Part shown: positions 9,336-19,170 of the stretch, piece by piece
How positions within the stretch are numbered: the stretch's first letter is position 1
Layout: the number at the start of each line of letters is the position of its first letter
Assembly (NCBI RefSeq): GCF_001945445.1
Contig: NZ_MSXW01000004.1
Location: 1 to 42,515 of the forward strand
From: Pseudomonas sp. PA27(2017)
GTDB lineage: Bacteria; Pseudomonadota; Gammaproteobacteria; Pseudomonadales; Pseudomonadaceae
Direction of reading: 5' to 3'
Length of the DNA stretch: 42,515 bases
The notes under the pieces: generated by a model
The model's database searches: none
What the model saw: the letters and a program-made list of their open reading frames with translations, nothing else
What the model was told of the DNA's origin: nothing
Position numbers and translations under genes: made by a program

Positions 9336-10012
9336 CCGAGACTCCTGGCGATGGTCTGCTGCACGATCTGCTCGTCGAGTAGGGTCACGCTACGCCCCTT
9401 CCATTGCAACACGCCAGCCGCGAACCGGCGGCCCACCGGCACGCTGCCGGCGCCGGACTCGACGATCTGGCCAACAGCGATGGCTTCGATGCCCTCGACC
9501 TCGTCGACTGGAATCACCACCGGCCCGTCCGCCAGGTTGAAGATCAGCATGCGCGGTACCACTCGGCGCTCGCTGACCGCCTCGCCGGGATCGAGCCCGA
9601 GCATCTCGCCAAGGGAAAAGCACGCCACCAGGGCGCCGCGCACGTTGGTCACGCCGATCAGCCCCAGCGAGCGCTGGTGTGGCAGGGAATGAATCGGCGT
9701 ACTGGCGGCCACCTCGCTGAGCGCCCGGGTCGGTAACGCCAGCCAGGCATCGCCGAGACGAAACAGCAGCAGCGAGCGGCGCTCGCCGCTGTCCTGCTCG
9801 CCCCACTCTTCCTCCAGCTGGCTGTCGTCGCGCTGCAGCGCAAAACGGTCGAGCAGCCGGGTGGCCAGCTCGGCATGCACTTCACAGTTGCGGCAGTGAA
9901 TGTGTTTGACCAGCCGCTCGCAGGACTTGTCGCCCTGCACGCCGATACGGTTCCAGCAGTCGTCGACGGCGTCGCGCTCGGCATCGCTCAGCGGCAACAG
10001 ACTATCGCTCAT
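9332..10012 (-). CDS. wspD: CheW-like coupling protein WspD
   Basis: WspD is one of two CheW-like adaptors linking the receptor WspA to the kinase WspE. The 226-residue product is longer than an ordinary CheW. The N-terminal ~85 residues include several cysteines (CWNRIGVQGDKSCERLVKHIHCRNCEVH), followed by a CheW domain (about 80-220; LLLFRLGDAWLALPTRALSEV, GVTNVRGALVACFSLGEML). The cysteine-rich N-terminus is common in WspD-type proteins. The ATG at 10012 is preferred over a GTG one codon upstream, with a GGAG about nine bases before it; it overlaps the end of wspC. The stop overlaps the wspE start. Confidence 0.94.
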   Translation of the reverse strand: MSDSLLPLSDAERDAVDDCWNRIGVQGDKSCERLVKHIHCRNCEVHAELATRLLDRFALQRDDSQLEEEWGEQDSGERRSLLLFRLGDAWLALPTRALSEVAASTPIHSLPHQRSLGLIGVTNVRGALVACFSLGEMLGLDPGEAVSERRVVPRMLIFNLADGPVVIPVDEVEGIEAIAVGQIVESGAGSVPVGRRFAAGVLQWKGRSVTLLDEQIVQQTIARSLG

Positions 10013-11252
10013 CACGGCTCACTCCACGGCCTGCCCGTTGTTGCAGGCGCCTGGCGCCAGCCATGTCGCCACGGGCGGCGAGCAGCGCCGACAGGTGCGC
10101 CAGGGCCTCGGCGTGGGTCGGCTCCAGGTACAGGGTCTTGCGGTAATAATCCTGGGCCTCGCTGCTGCGCCCGGCCACATCGCTGAGCAGCCCCAGCCAG
10201 TAGAACGCCTGGGCGGTCGGCCCATGGGCGGCGAGGTGACGTTCGCAGGCGGCGCGCGCTTCATCGCTGCGCCCGGCATTGGCGAGCGCGGCAATCTCAC
10301 CCAGCGCGGTATCGGCGGCGGCTACCGTGGCGGGCGCAGGCACCGCGGCCGGCGTACGTCGCACCGGTGCCGGCGCCCTGGCGACGGGCATCGCCACGGG
10401 CGCAGGTCGCGTCCGCGCCGTAACGCTCGGTACGGCCTGAGCCGGTGCGCTGGGCGGCCGCGGTGTCTGGCGGCGAAACACGAAAGCCAGCGGAATATTG
10501 AGCGCCTGCATGCCGACTTGGCTGAACAAGCTGGCTTCGGCCGGACCGATGAACAGTGCGCCGTCGTCACGCATCAGGCGCTGCAGCACGCCGGCCACCG
10601 TGTGTTGCGTGGGCCGGTCGAAGTAGATCAGCAGGTTGCGGCAGAACACGAAATCATAGGGCGCTTCACCTGCCAGAAGGCCGGGTGCCAGGAGGTTGCC
10701 GGCCAGCAGGCGCACCTTGCGCCGCACCTGGCTGCGCAGCTCGAAACCTTCAGGAGTCTCGGCGAAATGACGGTCGCGAAAGCTCAGGTCATCACCGCGG
10801 AAGGAATTGCGACCATACAGGGCCCGTTCGGCGCGCTGCAGGTTAACCTCGCTGATGTCCATGGCGTCGATACGAAACCCGTCGCCGGGCAAACCGGCAT
10901 CGAGCAGCGACATGGCGATCGAATAAGGCTCCTCGCCAGTCGAGCACGGCAGGCTGAGGATGCGCAGCGGCCGGGCGCCGGCCAATTGTGTGCTGCGCTC
11001 GCGGGCCAGGTTGACCAGTGCGACGAAAGATTCCGGATAGCGGAAGAACCAGGTTTCCGGCACCACCACCGCTTCGACCAGCGCCTGTTGCTCGCTGGCG
11101 GAGTTATGCACTTTGAGCCAGTAGGCATCCTCGTTGGCGCAGCCAAGGGCCGCGACCCGCTGGCGAACCGCCCGCTCGATCACCACCTGGCCGACGGATT
11201 CGGCATCCAACCCTATCAAGCCGTGCAGCAACTGCTCGAAGCGCGCGCTCAT
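10002..11252 (-). CDS. wspC: Chemotaxis-type methyltransferase with TPR region, WspC
   Basis: WspC is the CheR homologue that methylates WspA glutamates using S-adenosylmethionine. The 416-residue product has a CheR catalytic domain at about 1-265, including the SAM-binding motif SLPCSTGEEPYSIAM and the FCRNLLIYFD motif. A Pro/Ala-rich linker follows (about 270-320), then C-terminal tetratricopeptide-like helices (about 325-405; EARAACERHLAAHGPTAQAFYWLG, YYRKTLYLEPTHAEALAHLSALLA). This CheR-TPR layout is typical of WspC. It opposes WspF to set receptor methylation. The start overlaps the wspB stop (ATGA). Confidence 0.96.
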   Translation of the reverse strand: MSARFEQLLHGLIGLDAESVGQVVIERAVRQRVAALGCANEDAYWLKVHNSASEQQALVEAVVVPETWFFRYPESFVALVNLARERSTQLAGARPLRILSLPCSTGEEPYSIAMSLLDAGLPGDGFRIDAMDISEVNLQRAERALYGRNSFRGDDLSFRDRHFAETPEGFELRSQVRRKVRLLAGNLLAPGLLAGEAPYDFVFCRNLLIYFDRPTQHTVAGVLQRLMRDDGALFIGPAEASLFSQVGMQALNIPLAFVFRRQTPRPPSAPAQAVPSVTARTRPAPVAMPVARAPAPVRRTPAAVPAPATVAAADTALGEIAALANAGRSDEARAACERHLAAHGPTAQAFYWLGLLSDVAGRSSEAQDYYRKTLYLEPTHAEALAHLSALLAARGDMAGARRLQQRAGRGVSRDER

Positions 11253-11764
11253 CGACCATCCTCCGCCACTGCCGCGTAAAGCAGGTCGCGAATCGGTTCG
11301 TCGAGCAGGTCAGCGACCCGCACCCACTGCACCAGGCCCTGCTCGGACTTGAGCACCGGACCCAGATAGCGGGCATCCGGCAGGCTGACGCCGCTGTCCA
11401 CGAAGGCCTCGGCGGAGCTGCGCAGCGTGTCGCTGGCCTGTTCGAGAATAAGGCCCAACCAGCGCGCCGGCTGATCGCCCTGCGGCTGGTAATGCACCAC
11501 CACCAGCCGGGTGCTGGTACGCACCACCGCGGGCTGGCCGAGCGCCTGAGCGGTCAGATCGATCACCGGTACCGGCGTGCCGCGAAACACGACCAGCCCG
11601 GCAACCCAGGCGGGGGCAGCGGGAATCTGCTTGAAGCGACGCAACGGCTGCACTTCGACCACTTCGTGGACGTCCAGCGCATAGCGGTCGCTGCCCATGC
11701 TGAACAGCAGGAACAGCTGTCCCGGGCTACGTCGCCCCGGCGAAGGCCTGCCTACCTCGGCCAT
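11249..11764 (-). CDS. wspB: CheW-like coupling protein WspB
   Basis: WspB is the second CheW adaptor of the Wsp complex. The 171-residue product is essentially one CheW domain (QLFLLFSMGSDRYALDVHEVVEVQPL, VAGLVVFRGTPVPVIDLTAQALG). The ATG at 11764 lies four bases after the wspA stop and gives a product of the right size; the open frame extends upstream into wspA coding sequence in another frame and is not used here. It is translationally coupled to wspC downstream. Confidence 0.94.
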   Translation of the reverse strand: MAEVGRPSPGRRSPGQLFLLFSMGSDRYALDVHEVVEVQPLRRFKQIPAAPAWVAGLVVFRGTPVPVIDLTAQALGQPAVVRTSTRLVVVHYQPQGDQPARWLGLILEQASDTLRSSAEAFVDSGVSLPDARYLGPVLKSEQGLVQWVRVADLLDEPIRDLLYAAVAEDGR

Positions 11765-11768
11765 CGGC

Positions 11769-13403
11769 TCAGACCTTGAAGCGGCTGACGCCGGTGCGCA
11801 GACCGTTCGCCACGAGGTTGAGGTCGTCGATGGAAGCGCTGGCCTGGCGCAGCGACTCGACGGTCTGCGACGACGCCTCGCTGAGCTGCACCAGGGCCTG
11901 GTTGATCTGTTCGGCACCGGTGGACTGCGCCTGCATGCCTTCATTGACCATCAGCACGCGCGGCGCGAGGGCCTGAACCTGATGAATGATCTGCGCCAAC
12001 TGCTCGCCGACCTGACCGACCTCGGCGATGCCGCGGCGCACCTCTTCGGAAAAACGGTCCATACCCATCACGCCAGCGGATACCGCCGACTGGATCTCGC
12101 GCACCATCTGTTCGATGTCGTACGTAGCGACGGCGGTCTGATCGGCCAGACGGCGCACCTCGGTGGCCACCACCGCGAAGCCGCGACCGTATTCACCGGC
12201 CTTCTCGGCCTCGATGGCGGCATTGAGCGACAGCAGGTTGGTCTGGTCGGCGACTTTGACGATGGTGGTGACCACGTGATTGATGTTGCCGGCTTTCTCG
12301 TTGAGGATCGCCAGCTTGGCGTTGACCAGCTCGGCGGCGCTCATCACCTGGTGCATGGTGTCTTCCATGCGCGCCAGGCCAAGTTGCCCGGCACCGGCCA
12401 GGGTGGAAGTCTGCTCGGCGGCGCCGGACACTTCGGTCATGGTGCGCACCAGATCGCGGGAGGTGGCGGCGATTTCTCGCGACGTGGCGCCGATTTCCGT
12501 GGTGGTGGCCGCGGTTTCGGTAGCGGTGGCCTGCTGCTGCTTGGAGGTGGCGGCGATCTCGGTGACCGAGGTGGTGACCTGCACGGCCGAGCGCTGCGCC
12601 TGGGCGACCAGGGTCTTGATCTCCTCGGCCATGCCGTTGAAGCCGGTTTCGATGGCGCCGAACTCGTCGCGCCGACCGAGATTAAGGCGTGCGGTCAGAT
12701 CGCCACTGGCCAACGTCTGCAGGGTGTCGACCACCTGCTGCACCGGGCGGGTGATCGCCTGCATCAGGAAATAACCACAGACGAACGCCGCGACGATTGC
12801 CAGCAGCACGGAGATTGCCATGCTCAATTCGGCGCGGTTGACCGCCGAAACGATATCCCCGGCCGAGCTATAGGCCATGTCGCGGTTGAGTTCGATCATC
12901 GCGGTGAGCTGGGTGCGGCCCTCGTTCCAGGTGTCGGTAAGTTCACCGTTGAGGCGCGCCTCGGCCTCGGCCTGGCGCCCCTGATCGTAGAGATTCAGGA
13001 CATCGGTCTGCTGCTGGACGAACAGGTCGCGGGTGCGCTCGAAAGCCTCCAGGGCGTTGCGATCGCTGTCATCACGGATGGTGGCGCGGTAATCGGCGAG
13101 CGAGTTGACCAGCTTGTCGCTGGCGCCCTTGATCTGTTGCCTGTCAGCATCGTTGAGCGTGTGCGTCTCGCGCAGACTGACCTGGACGATGGTCTGGTGG
13201 AACATGTCCGTCCAGGCGCTGCGCACCTGGGTGATATGGAACATGCCGGGCATGGCGTCGTCCAGCAGACGAGTAGCGCCGCCTTCGACCTTGAGCAAGC
13301 GCTCGAAGGACGCAGCAGCCATCAGCAACATGATGGCGATGATGACCGCAAAACTTGCCTGGATACGCTGGCGAACTGTCCAGTTCTTCACATTCAACCC
13401 CAT
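11769..13403 (-). CDS. wspA: Methyl-accepting receptor WspA (surface sensor)
   Basis: WspA is the membrane receptor that detects surface contact or envelope stress and activates WspE. The 544-residue product has TM1 at about 17-39, a periplasmic helical domain of the four-helix-bundle type (about 40-190), TM2 at about 191-213, HAMP ([26 protein letters not shown]) and a long cytoplasmic coiled coil. The hairpin tip is conserved ([41 protein letters not shown]). The ATG at 13403 is chosen over an upstream in-frame ATG (13448) because family members start just before the [12 protein letters not shown] segment; a GGAA-like site lies upstream. It is the first gene of the wsp operon, preceded by a 187-base gap that should hold the promoter, though no clear -35/-10 was recognised. 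Confidence 0.96.
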   Translation of the reverse strand: MGLNVKNWTVRQRIQASFAVIIAIMLLMAAASFERLLKVEGGATRLLDDAMPGMFHITQVRSAWTDMFHQTIVQVSLRETHTLNDADRQQIKGASDKLVNSLADYRATIRDDSDRNALEAFERTRDLFVQQQTDVLNLYDQGRQAEAEARLNGELTDTWNEGRTQLTAMIELNRDMAYSSAGDIVSAVNRAELSMAISVLLAIVAAFVCGYFLMQAITRPVQQVVDTLQTLASGDLTARLNLGRRDEFGAIETGFNGMAEEIKTLVAQAQRSAVQVTTSVTEIAATSKQQQATATETAATTTEIGATSREIAATSRDLVRTMTEVSGAAEQTSTLAGAGQLGLARMEDTMHQVMSAAELVNAKLAILNEKAGNINHVVTTIVKVADQTNLLSLNAAIEAEKAGEYGRGFAVVATEVRRLADQTAVATYDIEQMVREIQSAVSAGVMGMDRFSEEVRRGIAEVGQVGEQLAQIIHQVQALAPRVLMVNEGMQAQSTGAEQINQALVQLSEASSQTVESLRQASASIDDLNLVANGLRTGVSRFKV

Positions 13404-13590
13404 CTGCCGATATTCCTGTCCAGCCGCAGGGCAGCGCCCGCAGTTCATGCTGCCGGACTCTAGGGGCGTTGCGAGTGCAGCGCAAGCGAGACCGAGCCTA
13501 TTTACTGTAGAACAGGCGCCCGGACATGAAGGGGGAGAATGGGGACAGCTGCCGGACGGCCAGAGGCCGCCGACAGCCAGGTCGAAGGGG

Positions 13591-14319
13591 TTACTGAAGG
13601 TCCTGGCGGACCTGGGCTTCGAGCTCGGCCTTGAGGGCGGGGTCGAGCTTCAGGTGGCGGGCCAGTTCGTCCAGGTAGGCGCGTTCCATGAAGTGTTCCT
13701 CGTCGACCATCAGCACGCTGGCCACGTACATTTCCGCCGCCATCTCCGGCGTGCTGGCGGCGCGCGCCACGTCAGCCGGATCCAGTGGTTTGTTCAGCTC
13801 GGCGTGCAGCCAGCGCTGAGTTTCACTGTCGCTGGCCAGCTTGCTGAACTCGCCTTCGATCAGCTCGCGCTCGCGCTCGTCGACATGCCCATCGGCCTTG
13901 GCCGCCGCCACCAGCGCCTTGAGGATGCTCTGGCTGTGCAGTTCCGCTTCGGGCGCCGGTAGACGATCGATCGTCTGTGGCTCGCCCTTGGGCGCGCCCG
14001 CCTGCTTGGCCTGCCAGTTGCCGTAAGCCTTGTAGGCGATCACGCCGAGCGCGGCCAGGCCGCCATAGATCGCCACCTTGCCACCGACCTTGCGTACTCG
14101 TTTGTTGCCCAGCAGCATGGCCAGGGCCGCGCCGCCGCCAGCGCCCTTGAGCATCGAGCCGATGCCGCCGTTATCGCTCTTGCCGGCACCAGCGGCGTTG
14201 CCGCCGAGCAGGCCGCCCAGCGCACCGCCAAGCCCGGACGAGGATTTGCCAGCGGTTTTCTGTTGCAGCAATTCCTGCCCGGACTTCAGCAGTTGGTCGA
14301 GCAAGCCGCGCGTATTCAT
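13591..14319 (-). CDS. DUF533/TerB-like protein (YebE-type)
   Basis: A 242-residue protein of unknown function. The N-terminus ([21 protein letters not shown]) leads into a long Gly/Ala/Ser-rich low-complexity stretch (about 25-75), then a hydrophobic segment around 88-108 ([19 protein letters not shown]) that may cross the inner membrane. The C-terminal half is a helical TerB-like domain (about 135-240; [24 protein letters not shown]). This is the DUF533 layout seen in E. coli YebE and its pseudomonad relatives. The ATG at 14319 has GGAGAT upstream; the longer frame is unlikely. It appears monocistronic between wspA and recJ. No function should be assumed from the TerB resemblance. Confidence 0.85.
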   Translation of the reverse strand: MNTRGLLDQLLKSGQELLQQKTAGKSSSGLGGALGGLLGGNAAGAGKSDNGGIGSMLKGAGGGAALAMLLGNKRVRKVGGKVAIYGGLAALGVIAYKAYGNWQAKQAGAPKGEPQTIDRLPAPEAELHSQSILKALVAAAKADGHVDERERELIEGEFSKLASDSETQRWLHAELNKPLDPADVARAASTPEMAAEMYVASVLMVDEEHFMERAYLDELARHLKLDPALKAELEAQVRQDLQ

Positions 14320-14484
14320 GGAGATCTCCAATAATTCGGGAACAGAAGAATCTACTGCGATGCCTGGCCGTCGTCGGTTACAGATTGCTTCAGAATATTG
14401 CGCGAACGACCGTGCCACACCGCTCGATAGACCATCGTGCGGTGAGCAACGTTCAGCAGAGCGGTTGAGGGCGTGACGCAGCGA

Positions 14485-16197
14485 TCAGCGTGGCGCCAAA
14501 TGAGAAATCAGCAACTGCACCGATTCCTGGCCACGAAACTCGTTGACGTCAAGTTTGTAGGCCAGTTCGACCCAGCGCACGGTGGGGTTGGGCCACACCT
14601 CACGGTCGACGCCGAAGGCGATGCCATCGAGTTGCAGGCTGCCGCATTCGCTCTTGAGCACCACCTTCAGGTGACGCTCACCGACGATGCGCTGCTGCAC
14701 CAGCTGAAACGCACCGTGGAACAGCGGCTCAGGGAAGTGCTGGCCCCAGGGGCCGGCATTGCGCAGCTCGCGGGCCAGCGGCAGGTTGAATTCGTCGATG
14801 CTCAGCACGCCATCGGACAATAGCCGACCGGTCAGGTCGTCCTCGCAGAGCTGGCGGCGAACTTCATCGTCGAAAGCCTTGGCGAACGTCTCGAAATGCT
14901 CGGCAGGCAGCGACAAGCCGGCGGCCATGGCGTGGCCGCCGAACTTGCTGATCAGCCCCGGATGGCGCGAGGCCACGGCGTCCAGCGCATCGCGGACATG
15001 AAAGCCTGGCACCGAGCGGGCCGAGCCCTTGAGCATGCCCTCCCCGGCATCGGCGAAGGCGATGGTCGGGCGGTGGTAGCGCTCCTTCAGGCGCGAGGCG
15101 AGGATGCCGATCACGCCCTGGTGCCAGTCCGCTTCGAACAGGCACAGGCCGAACGGCAGGTTTTCCAGCGGCAGGTCCTTGAGCTGGGCCAGGGCCTCAC
15201 GCTGCATGCCCTGCTCGATGGCCTTGCGGTCCTGGTTGAGCTGGTCGAGCTGCACGGCCATGTCGCGGGCCAGGGCTTCGTCTTCGCAGAGCAGGCATTC
15301 GATGCCCAGGCTCATGTCGTCGAGGCGCCCCGCCGCATTCAGGCGCGGCCCAAGGATGAAGCCCAGGTCGGTCGAAGTGATCCGCCCGTGCTGCTTGCCA
15401 GCCACTTCCAGCAGCGCACGTAACCCAGGGCGCGCGCGGCCGGCGCGAATGCGTGCCAGGCCCTGATGCACCAGGATGCGGTTGTTGGCGTCCAGCGGCA
15501 CCACGTCGGCGACGCTGCCCAGGGCCACCAAGTCGAGCAGCTCGCCGAGGTTCGGCTCGGGGCGCTCGGCGGTGAACCAGTTCAGTTCGCGCAGCCGCGC
15601 GCGCAGCGCCAACAGCACGTAGAAGATCACCCCGACGCCGGCCAGTGATTTGCTGGGGAACCTGCAGCCCGGCTGGTTGGGATTGACGACGGCATCGGCC
15701 GCCGGCAACTCGTGGCCCGGCAGGTGATGGTCTGTGACCAACACCTTGAGGCCGGCGGCCTTGGCCGCGGCCACGCCCTCGATACTGGAGATGCCGTTGT
15801 CGACGGTGATCAGCAATTCAGGCTCGCGGCTCAGCGCCACGGCGACGATCTCGGGGGTCAGGCCGTAGCCGTACTCGAAGCGATTGGGCACCAGGTAATC
15901 GACGTGGGCGGCGCCCAGCATGCGCAGGCCGAGCAGGCCGACGGTGCTCGCCGTGGCGCCGTCGGCGTCGAAATCACCGACGATGAGCATGCGCTGGCGT
16001 TGCCGCAAACCTTCGACCAACAGCTCGACGGCAGCATCGATGCCCTTGAGCTGGCTGAACGGAATCAGCCGCGCCAGGCCCTTTTCCAGTTCCACTGCCG
16101 ACAGCACCCCGCGTGCGGCATACAGGCGGGTCAACAACGGCGGCAGGTTGCCCAGGTCGGGCAGTGAGGCGGGAAGCGGGCGGGACTCGATACGCAT
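14485..16197 (-). CDS. recJ: Single-stranded-DNA 5'-3' exonuclease RecJ
   Basis: RecJ degrades single-stranded DNA 5' to 3' in RecF-pathway recombination, mismatch repair and base-excision repair. The 570-residue product has normal length. DHH-family motifs are visible: motif I VGDFDADGATAS (about residues 73-84), ITVDNGIS, the eponymous VTDHHLPG (about 155), the DHHA1 nucleic-acid-binding part with FGGHAMAAGLSLP, and the C-terminal OB-like domain (FHGAFQLVQQRIVGERHLKVVL). The start is an ATG at 16197 giving the usual MRIESRPLP N-terminus. It follows yaeQ on the same strand, separated by a 67-base gap containing a GC hairpin. Confidence 0.97.
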   Translation of the reverse strand: MRIESRPLPASLPDLGNLPPLLTRLYAARGVLSAVELEKGLARLIPFSQLKGIDAAVELLVEGLRQRQRMLIVGDFDADGATASTVGLLGLRMLGAAHVDYLVPNRFEYGYGLTPEIVAVALSREPELLITVDNGISSIEGVAAAKAAGLKVLVTDHHLPGHELPAADAVVNPNQPGCRFPSKSLAGVGVIFYVLLALRARLRELNWFTAERPEPNLGELLDLVALGSVADVVPLDANNRILVHQGLARIRAGRARPGLRALLEVAGKQHGRITSTDLGFILGPRLNAAGRLDDMSLGIECLLCEDEALARDMAVQLDQLNQDRKAIEQGMQREALAQLKDLPLENLPFGLCLFEADWHQGVIGILASRLKERYHRPTIAFADAGEGMLKGSARSVPGFHVRDALDAVASRHPGLISKFGGHAMAAGLSLPAEHFETFAKAFDDEVRRQLCEDDLTGRLLSDGVLSIDEFNLPLARELRNAGPWGQHFPEPLFHGAFQLVQQRIVGERHLKVVLKSECGSLQLDGIAFGVDREVWPNPTVRWVELAYKLDVNEFRGQESVQLLISHLAPR

Positions 16198-16237
16198 GGA
16201 CGGGTTTTCTACTCTTGCGGTTTTTCACGGGGCCGAA

Positions 16238-16254
16238 GCCCGGCGTTGCCGGGC
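16238..16254 (-). terminator. GC hairpin after yaeQ
   Basis: GCCCGGC at 16238-16244 pairs with GCCGGGC at 16248-16254 with a 3-base loop, ten bases after the yaeQ stop on the minus strand. There is no T-run directly after the stem, so termination before recJ is possible but not certain. Confidence 0.4.
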
Positions 16255-16264
16255 CCGGTTTGCA

Positions 16265-16816
16265 TCAGTTGCTCAGGTCACGCTCGCCGGCCAGCCACTC
16301 CACGGGAATCTCGTGCTGGCCGCGCTCGTCGGTGACGAAAAGCTCGCCGTCGCTGATCATCACGCTCCAGCTCAGCGAACGGGGCAGATCCTGGGACAGC
16401 TCGGCCAGGGCTTCCTGACCAAGGGCGACGACGTTGATGTTCTTCAGGCTGCGCACCGGGTCCAGGCACTTGGTCTGCCACACGCGCAGGTTGCCGTAGG
16501 CCACCAGACTGAATTTCTCGGTACGCCGCGAGCACCAGGTGATGCGCTCGCTGTCCGGCTGGCCGACTTCGATCCAGTGCAGCACGCGACCATCCAGGCT
16601 CTTTTCCCACAACGCCGGCTCGTCGACATCCGACAGGCCGCGACCGAAGGCCAGGTTCTTCTGGTAGAACAGCGCATAGGCGATCAGCCGTGCCGCCAGA
16701 CGTTCCTCGGTTTCCGAAGGATGACGGGCCACGGTGAAACGCAGGCTTTCGTAGATGTTGCGATCGATATCGGTGAGGTTGAGATCGATCTTGTAGGTCG
16801 TGGACGGCAGGGCCAT
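16265..16816 (-). CDS. yaeQ: YaeQ family protein
   Basis: YaeQ is a small conserved proteobacterial protein with a restriction-endonuclease-like (PD-(D/E)XK) fold; its cellular role is unclear and early claims that it is a transcription antiterminator were not upheld. The product is 183 residues, normal for the family, starting MALPSTTYKIDLNLTDIDR with the family features RHPSETEERLAARLIAYALF and GLSDVDEPALW. The ATG at 16816 matches the family start; the open frame upstream reads into the spacer after opgD. It is flanked by opgD and recJ on the same strand. Confidence 0.94.
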   Translation of the reverse strand: MALPSTTYKIDLNLTDIDRNIYESLRFTVARHPSETEERLAARLIAYALFYQKNLAFGRGLSDVDEPALWEKSLDGRVLHWIEVGQPDSERITWCSRRTEKFSLVAYGNLRVWQTKCLDPVRSLKNINVVALGQEALAELSQDLPRSLSWSVMISDGELFVTDERGQHEIPVEWLAGERDLSN

Positions 16817-16918
16817 GGCGCACTTCTTGGAATTCGGAAAAGTGCGCCAGTCTATCAGCCCGGCCAGGAACGTGGGCAGAGCGCCGCCCAAAGGAGGCGC
16901 TTGTCACGTGTCAGGCCA

Positions 16919-18562
16919 TCAGGAATCGCTCTTCCAGTCCGGATAGCGGCGTTCTGCCGGCGCCGGCGGGAAATACTGGTAAAGCCAGGTTTCGCTGAGC
17001 ACTTCCTTGTTGTCGACGCGGCGCAGGTAAGCACGCATGTTCACCGGCTCGACGCTGTCGCTGGTGGGGAACCAGTCGAACTGCGCACGGAAACCTTCCA
17101 CCTCCGGATACAGCGCCAGGATGCTGAATTCCTTGGCCTCGCCGTGGGAAGCCTCGACCACTACCTCGACCTGGGCCTTGGCATCCATTTTGGCCAGCGG
17201 GCCGCCCGCGAAATCGATGGCGAAGCGCCGCGCCCACACTTTCGGCCAGTGTTCGCCCGGCGCCCAGCCGAGGGTGAAGCCGCCCATGCCGGAACGGGTG
17301 GCGTGAACCTGCGCCAGGGTCGGTTTGACCGGCGGCAGCGCGGCCCAGTAGAGCTTGTAGCCGAAGTTCAGCGAGGTGCCGGGCTCGATCGGCTGCTTGG
17401 GATTCCAGAAGCAGACGATGTTGTCCATGGTTTCGCCGGTGGTGGGAATCTCCAGCAGGTCGATGCTGCCCTCGCCCCACTGGGTGGTCGGCTCGACCCA
17501 CAGGCTCGGGCGACGGCTGTACCAGACCACGGTGTCCTGGTAGGACTTGAAGTCATGGTCGTACTGCACCAGGCCAAAGCCCTTCGGGTTGGTGTCGGCG
17601 AAGGCGTTGAACTGCAGTTTTTCCGGGTTGTTCAGCGGCCGGCAGACCCACTCGCCGTTGCCGCGCCACATGGACAGGCGATCGCTGTCGTGGATCGCCG
17701 TGGCGATGAAGTCGCACATGCGCCGCTCATGGCCACCGCAGGAGAACATGCTGGTCATCGGCGAAATGCCGAGCTGCTTGATGGTCTTGCGGGCATTGAT
17801 ATGGGCGTCGATATCCATCACCACCTGCTTTTCCTGGCAGTCGATATCGAAGCGGAAGGCGCCAGTGGCGCTCGGCGAATCGAGCAGGGCGTAGAGCACG
17901 AAGCGGGTGGCGTCCTTGTCCGGAGTCTCGAACCAGAACTCGGTGAAGTCGGGGAATTCTTCCGGCGTATCGGTAAAGGTGTCGACCGCCAGGCCGCGCG
18001 CCGAAAGGCCGTACTGGCCGGTGTTGTCCACCGCGCGGAAGTAGCTAGCGCCAAGGAACGACACGATGTCGTACTTGGCGATGTTCGGCTGCTTGAACAC
18101 TTTCAGGCCGGCAAAGCCCAGGTCGCCCTTGAGCTGCGCGACGTCCACGCCACTCTTGCCGTACTCGAACAGCTCGGGGCGGAAATGCACCTCGCGCGCC
18201 TGGCGGCTCTTGGGATCGACGGCGTGCATGCGCACCGGCTGGCGAAAGCCCATGCCGACGTGGAAGAACTGTACGTCCAACTGGCCGCCCAGCTCGTTCC
18301 ACAGCGAGTGCGCCGGATCGTACTGGATAGCGTTGAACTGCTGGGGCGTCAGCTTGGCGAGGGTCTCTGGCAGCACTTCGGCGGTGCTCTTGTATGCCCG
18401 ACCGGCCAGGCTCTTGGCGCGCGCCTGCAGTTGCTTGAAGTCGAAGGGTTCAGCCTCGCCGTCCGCCGTTTCGGCGAAGCTGTGCAGGCTGAACAGGCTG
18501 GCCGGCAGGCCACTGGCGGCGGCCAGCATCATGGAGGCTTTGAGAAGGTCACGTCTATGCAT
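16919..18562 (-). CDS. opgD: Glucan biosynthesis protein D (periplasmic)
   Basis: OpgD (MdoD) acts in the periplasm to shape osmoregulated periplasmic glucans. The 547-residue product begins [20 protein letters not shown], a twin-arginine signal with RR followed by a hydrophobic stretch, consistent with Tat export known for OpgD. The mature protein has the OpgG/OpgD beta-sandwich signatures ([84 protein letters not shown]). The ATG at 18562 has AGGGA five bases upstream; an ATG two codons earlier would overlap that site. No opgG or opgH lies nearby. It reads toward yaeQ with about 100 bases between. Confidence 0.94.
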   Translation of the reverse strand: MHRRDLLKASMMLAAASGLPASLFSLHSFAETADGEAEPFDFKQLQARAKSLAGRAYKSTAEVLPETLAKLTPQQFNAIQYDPAHSLWNELGGQLDVQFFHVGMGFRQPVRMHAVDPKSRQAREVHFRPELFEYGKSGVDVAQLKGDLGFAGLKVFKQPNIAKYDIVSFLGASYFRAVDNTGQYGLSARGLAVDTFTDTPEEFPDFTEFWFETPDKDATRFVLYALLDSPSATGAFRFDIDCQEKQVVMDIDAHINARKTIKQLGISPMTSMFSCGGHERRMCDFIATAIHDSDRLSMWRGNGEWVCRPLNNPEKLQFNAFADTNPKGFGLVQYDHDFKSYQDTVVWYSRRPSLWVEPTTQWGEGSIDLLEIPTTGETMDNIVCFWNPKQPIEPGTSLNFGYKLYWAALPPVKPTLAQVHATRSGMGGFTLGWAPGEHWPKVWARRFAIDFAGGPLAKMDAKAQVEVVVEASHGEAKEFSILALYPEVEGFRAQFDWFPTSDSVEPVNMRAYLRRVDNKEVLSETWLYQYFPPAPAERRYPDWKSDS

Positions 18563-18705
18563 GGGCATCCCTGAATCGGTAAGGAGTCTGCACACGCCCT
18601 AGTCAGGGCAATGAAAAATCCCTACAACAGATAGCCCTACCCGCCACATGGTTCCGCGGTGAATTCGCAACCGCTGCCAATCACGCCCCGGCTACAAGCG
18701 AAACG

Positions 18706-19170
18706 CTAGCGGTGAGCCGCCAGCAGCGCGCGGATGGCCTTGCGATCGCGCTTGCCGTCACGCTTGTCGAGCAGATCGAGAAACGCGAAGGAGTCGAGGC
18801 CGTTGATGGTGGTCTTCGGGCTGACGATCTTGCGCTTGGGATCGGCGCCGTGGGCGAGCAACAGCTCCACCAATTCCGGCTCGTCATAGAGGATGGCGCC
18901 ATTGAGCGCCGAGAGCCCCATCTGGTCCGGCTCGTCGACCGGACAGCCGGCCTCCAGCGCCTGTTTCATCTGCGCCAGCGCCATGTCCTTGCGCGCCTCG
19001 GACTCGCCATAGGCAGCGGCCATCAGCGTCAGCGTCGGCGCCTGCATGCCGGCATTGCCGAGTACGCAACCGCGCTCGTCCATCGGCTGCAGGCCGTGGT
19101 CTTTCTGTACGTCTTCGGCATGCACGAGGCTGGTTGCCAAGAGGCACGCTGCCAGAAATTCAAATCGCAT
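18706..19170 (-). CDS. Small exported ankyrin-repeat protein
   Basis: A 154-residue protein with a clear signal peptide (MRFEFLAACLLATSLVHA, cleavage about residue 18) and two or three ankyrin-like helices (ALAQMKQALEAGCPVDEPDQMGLSALNGAILYDEPELVELLLAHGADPKRK). A further degenerate repeat at the end (GLDSFAFLDLLDKRDGKRDRKAIRALLAAHR) shows one conserved C37-type cysteine outside and one inside the repeat. It starts inside the last codons of sbcC (11-base overlap), so it is likely cotranscribed with it, although a periplasmic ankyrin protein has no known link to SbcC. Role unknown; ankyrin repeats usually mediate protein binding. Confidence 0.8.
   Translation of the reverse strand: MRFEFLAACLLATSLVHAEDVQKDHGLQPMDERGCVLGNAGMQAPTLTLMAAAYGESEARKDMALAQMKQALEAGCPVDEPDQMGLSALNGAILYDEPELVELLLAHGADPKRKIVSPKTTINGLDSFAFLDLLDKRDGKRDRKAIRALLAAHR

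Noticed and set aside
15920..18574. Plus-strand open frame of 884 codons across recJ, yaeQ and opgD
   Set aside because: It runs antisense to three recognised genes and their spacers, with low-complexity composition and no domain; a GC-bias artefact.
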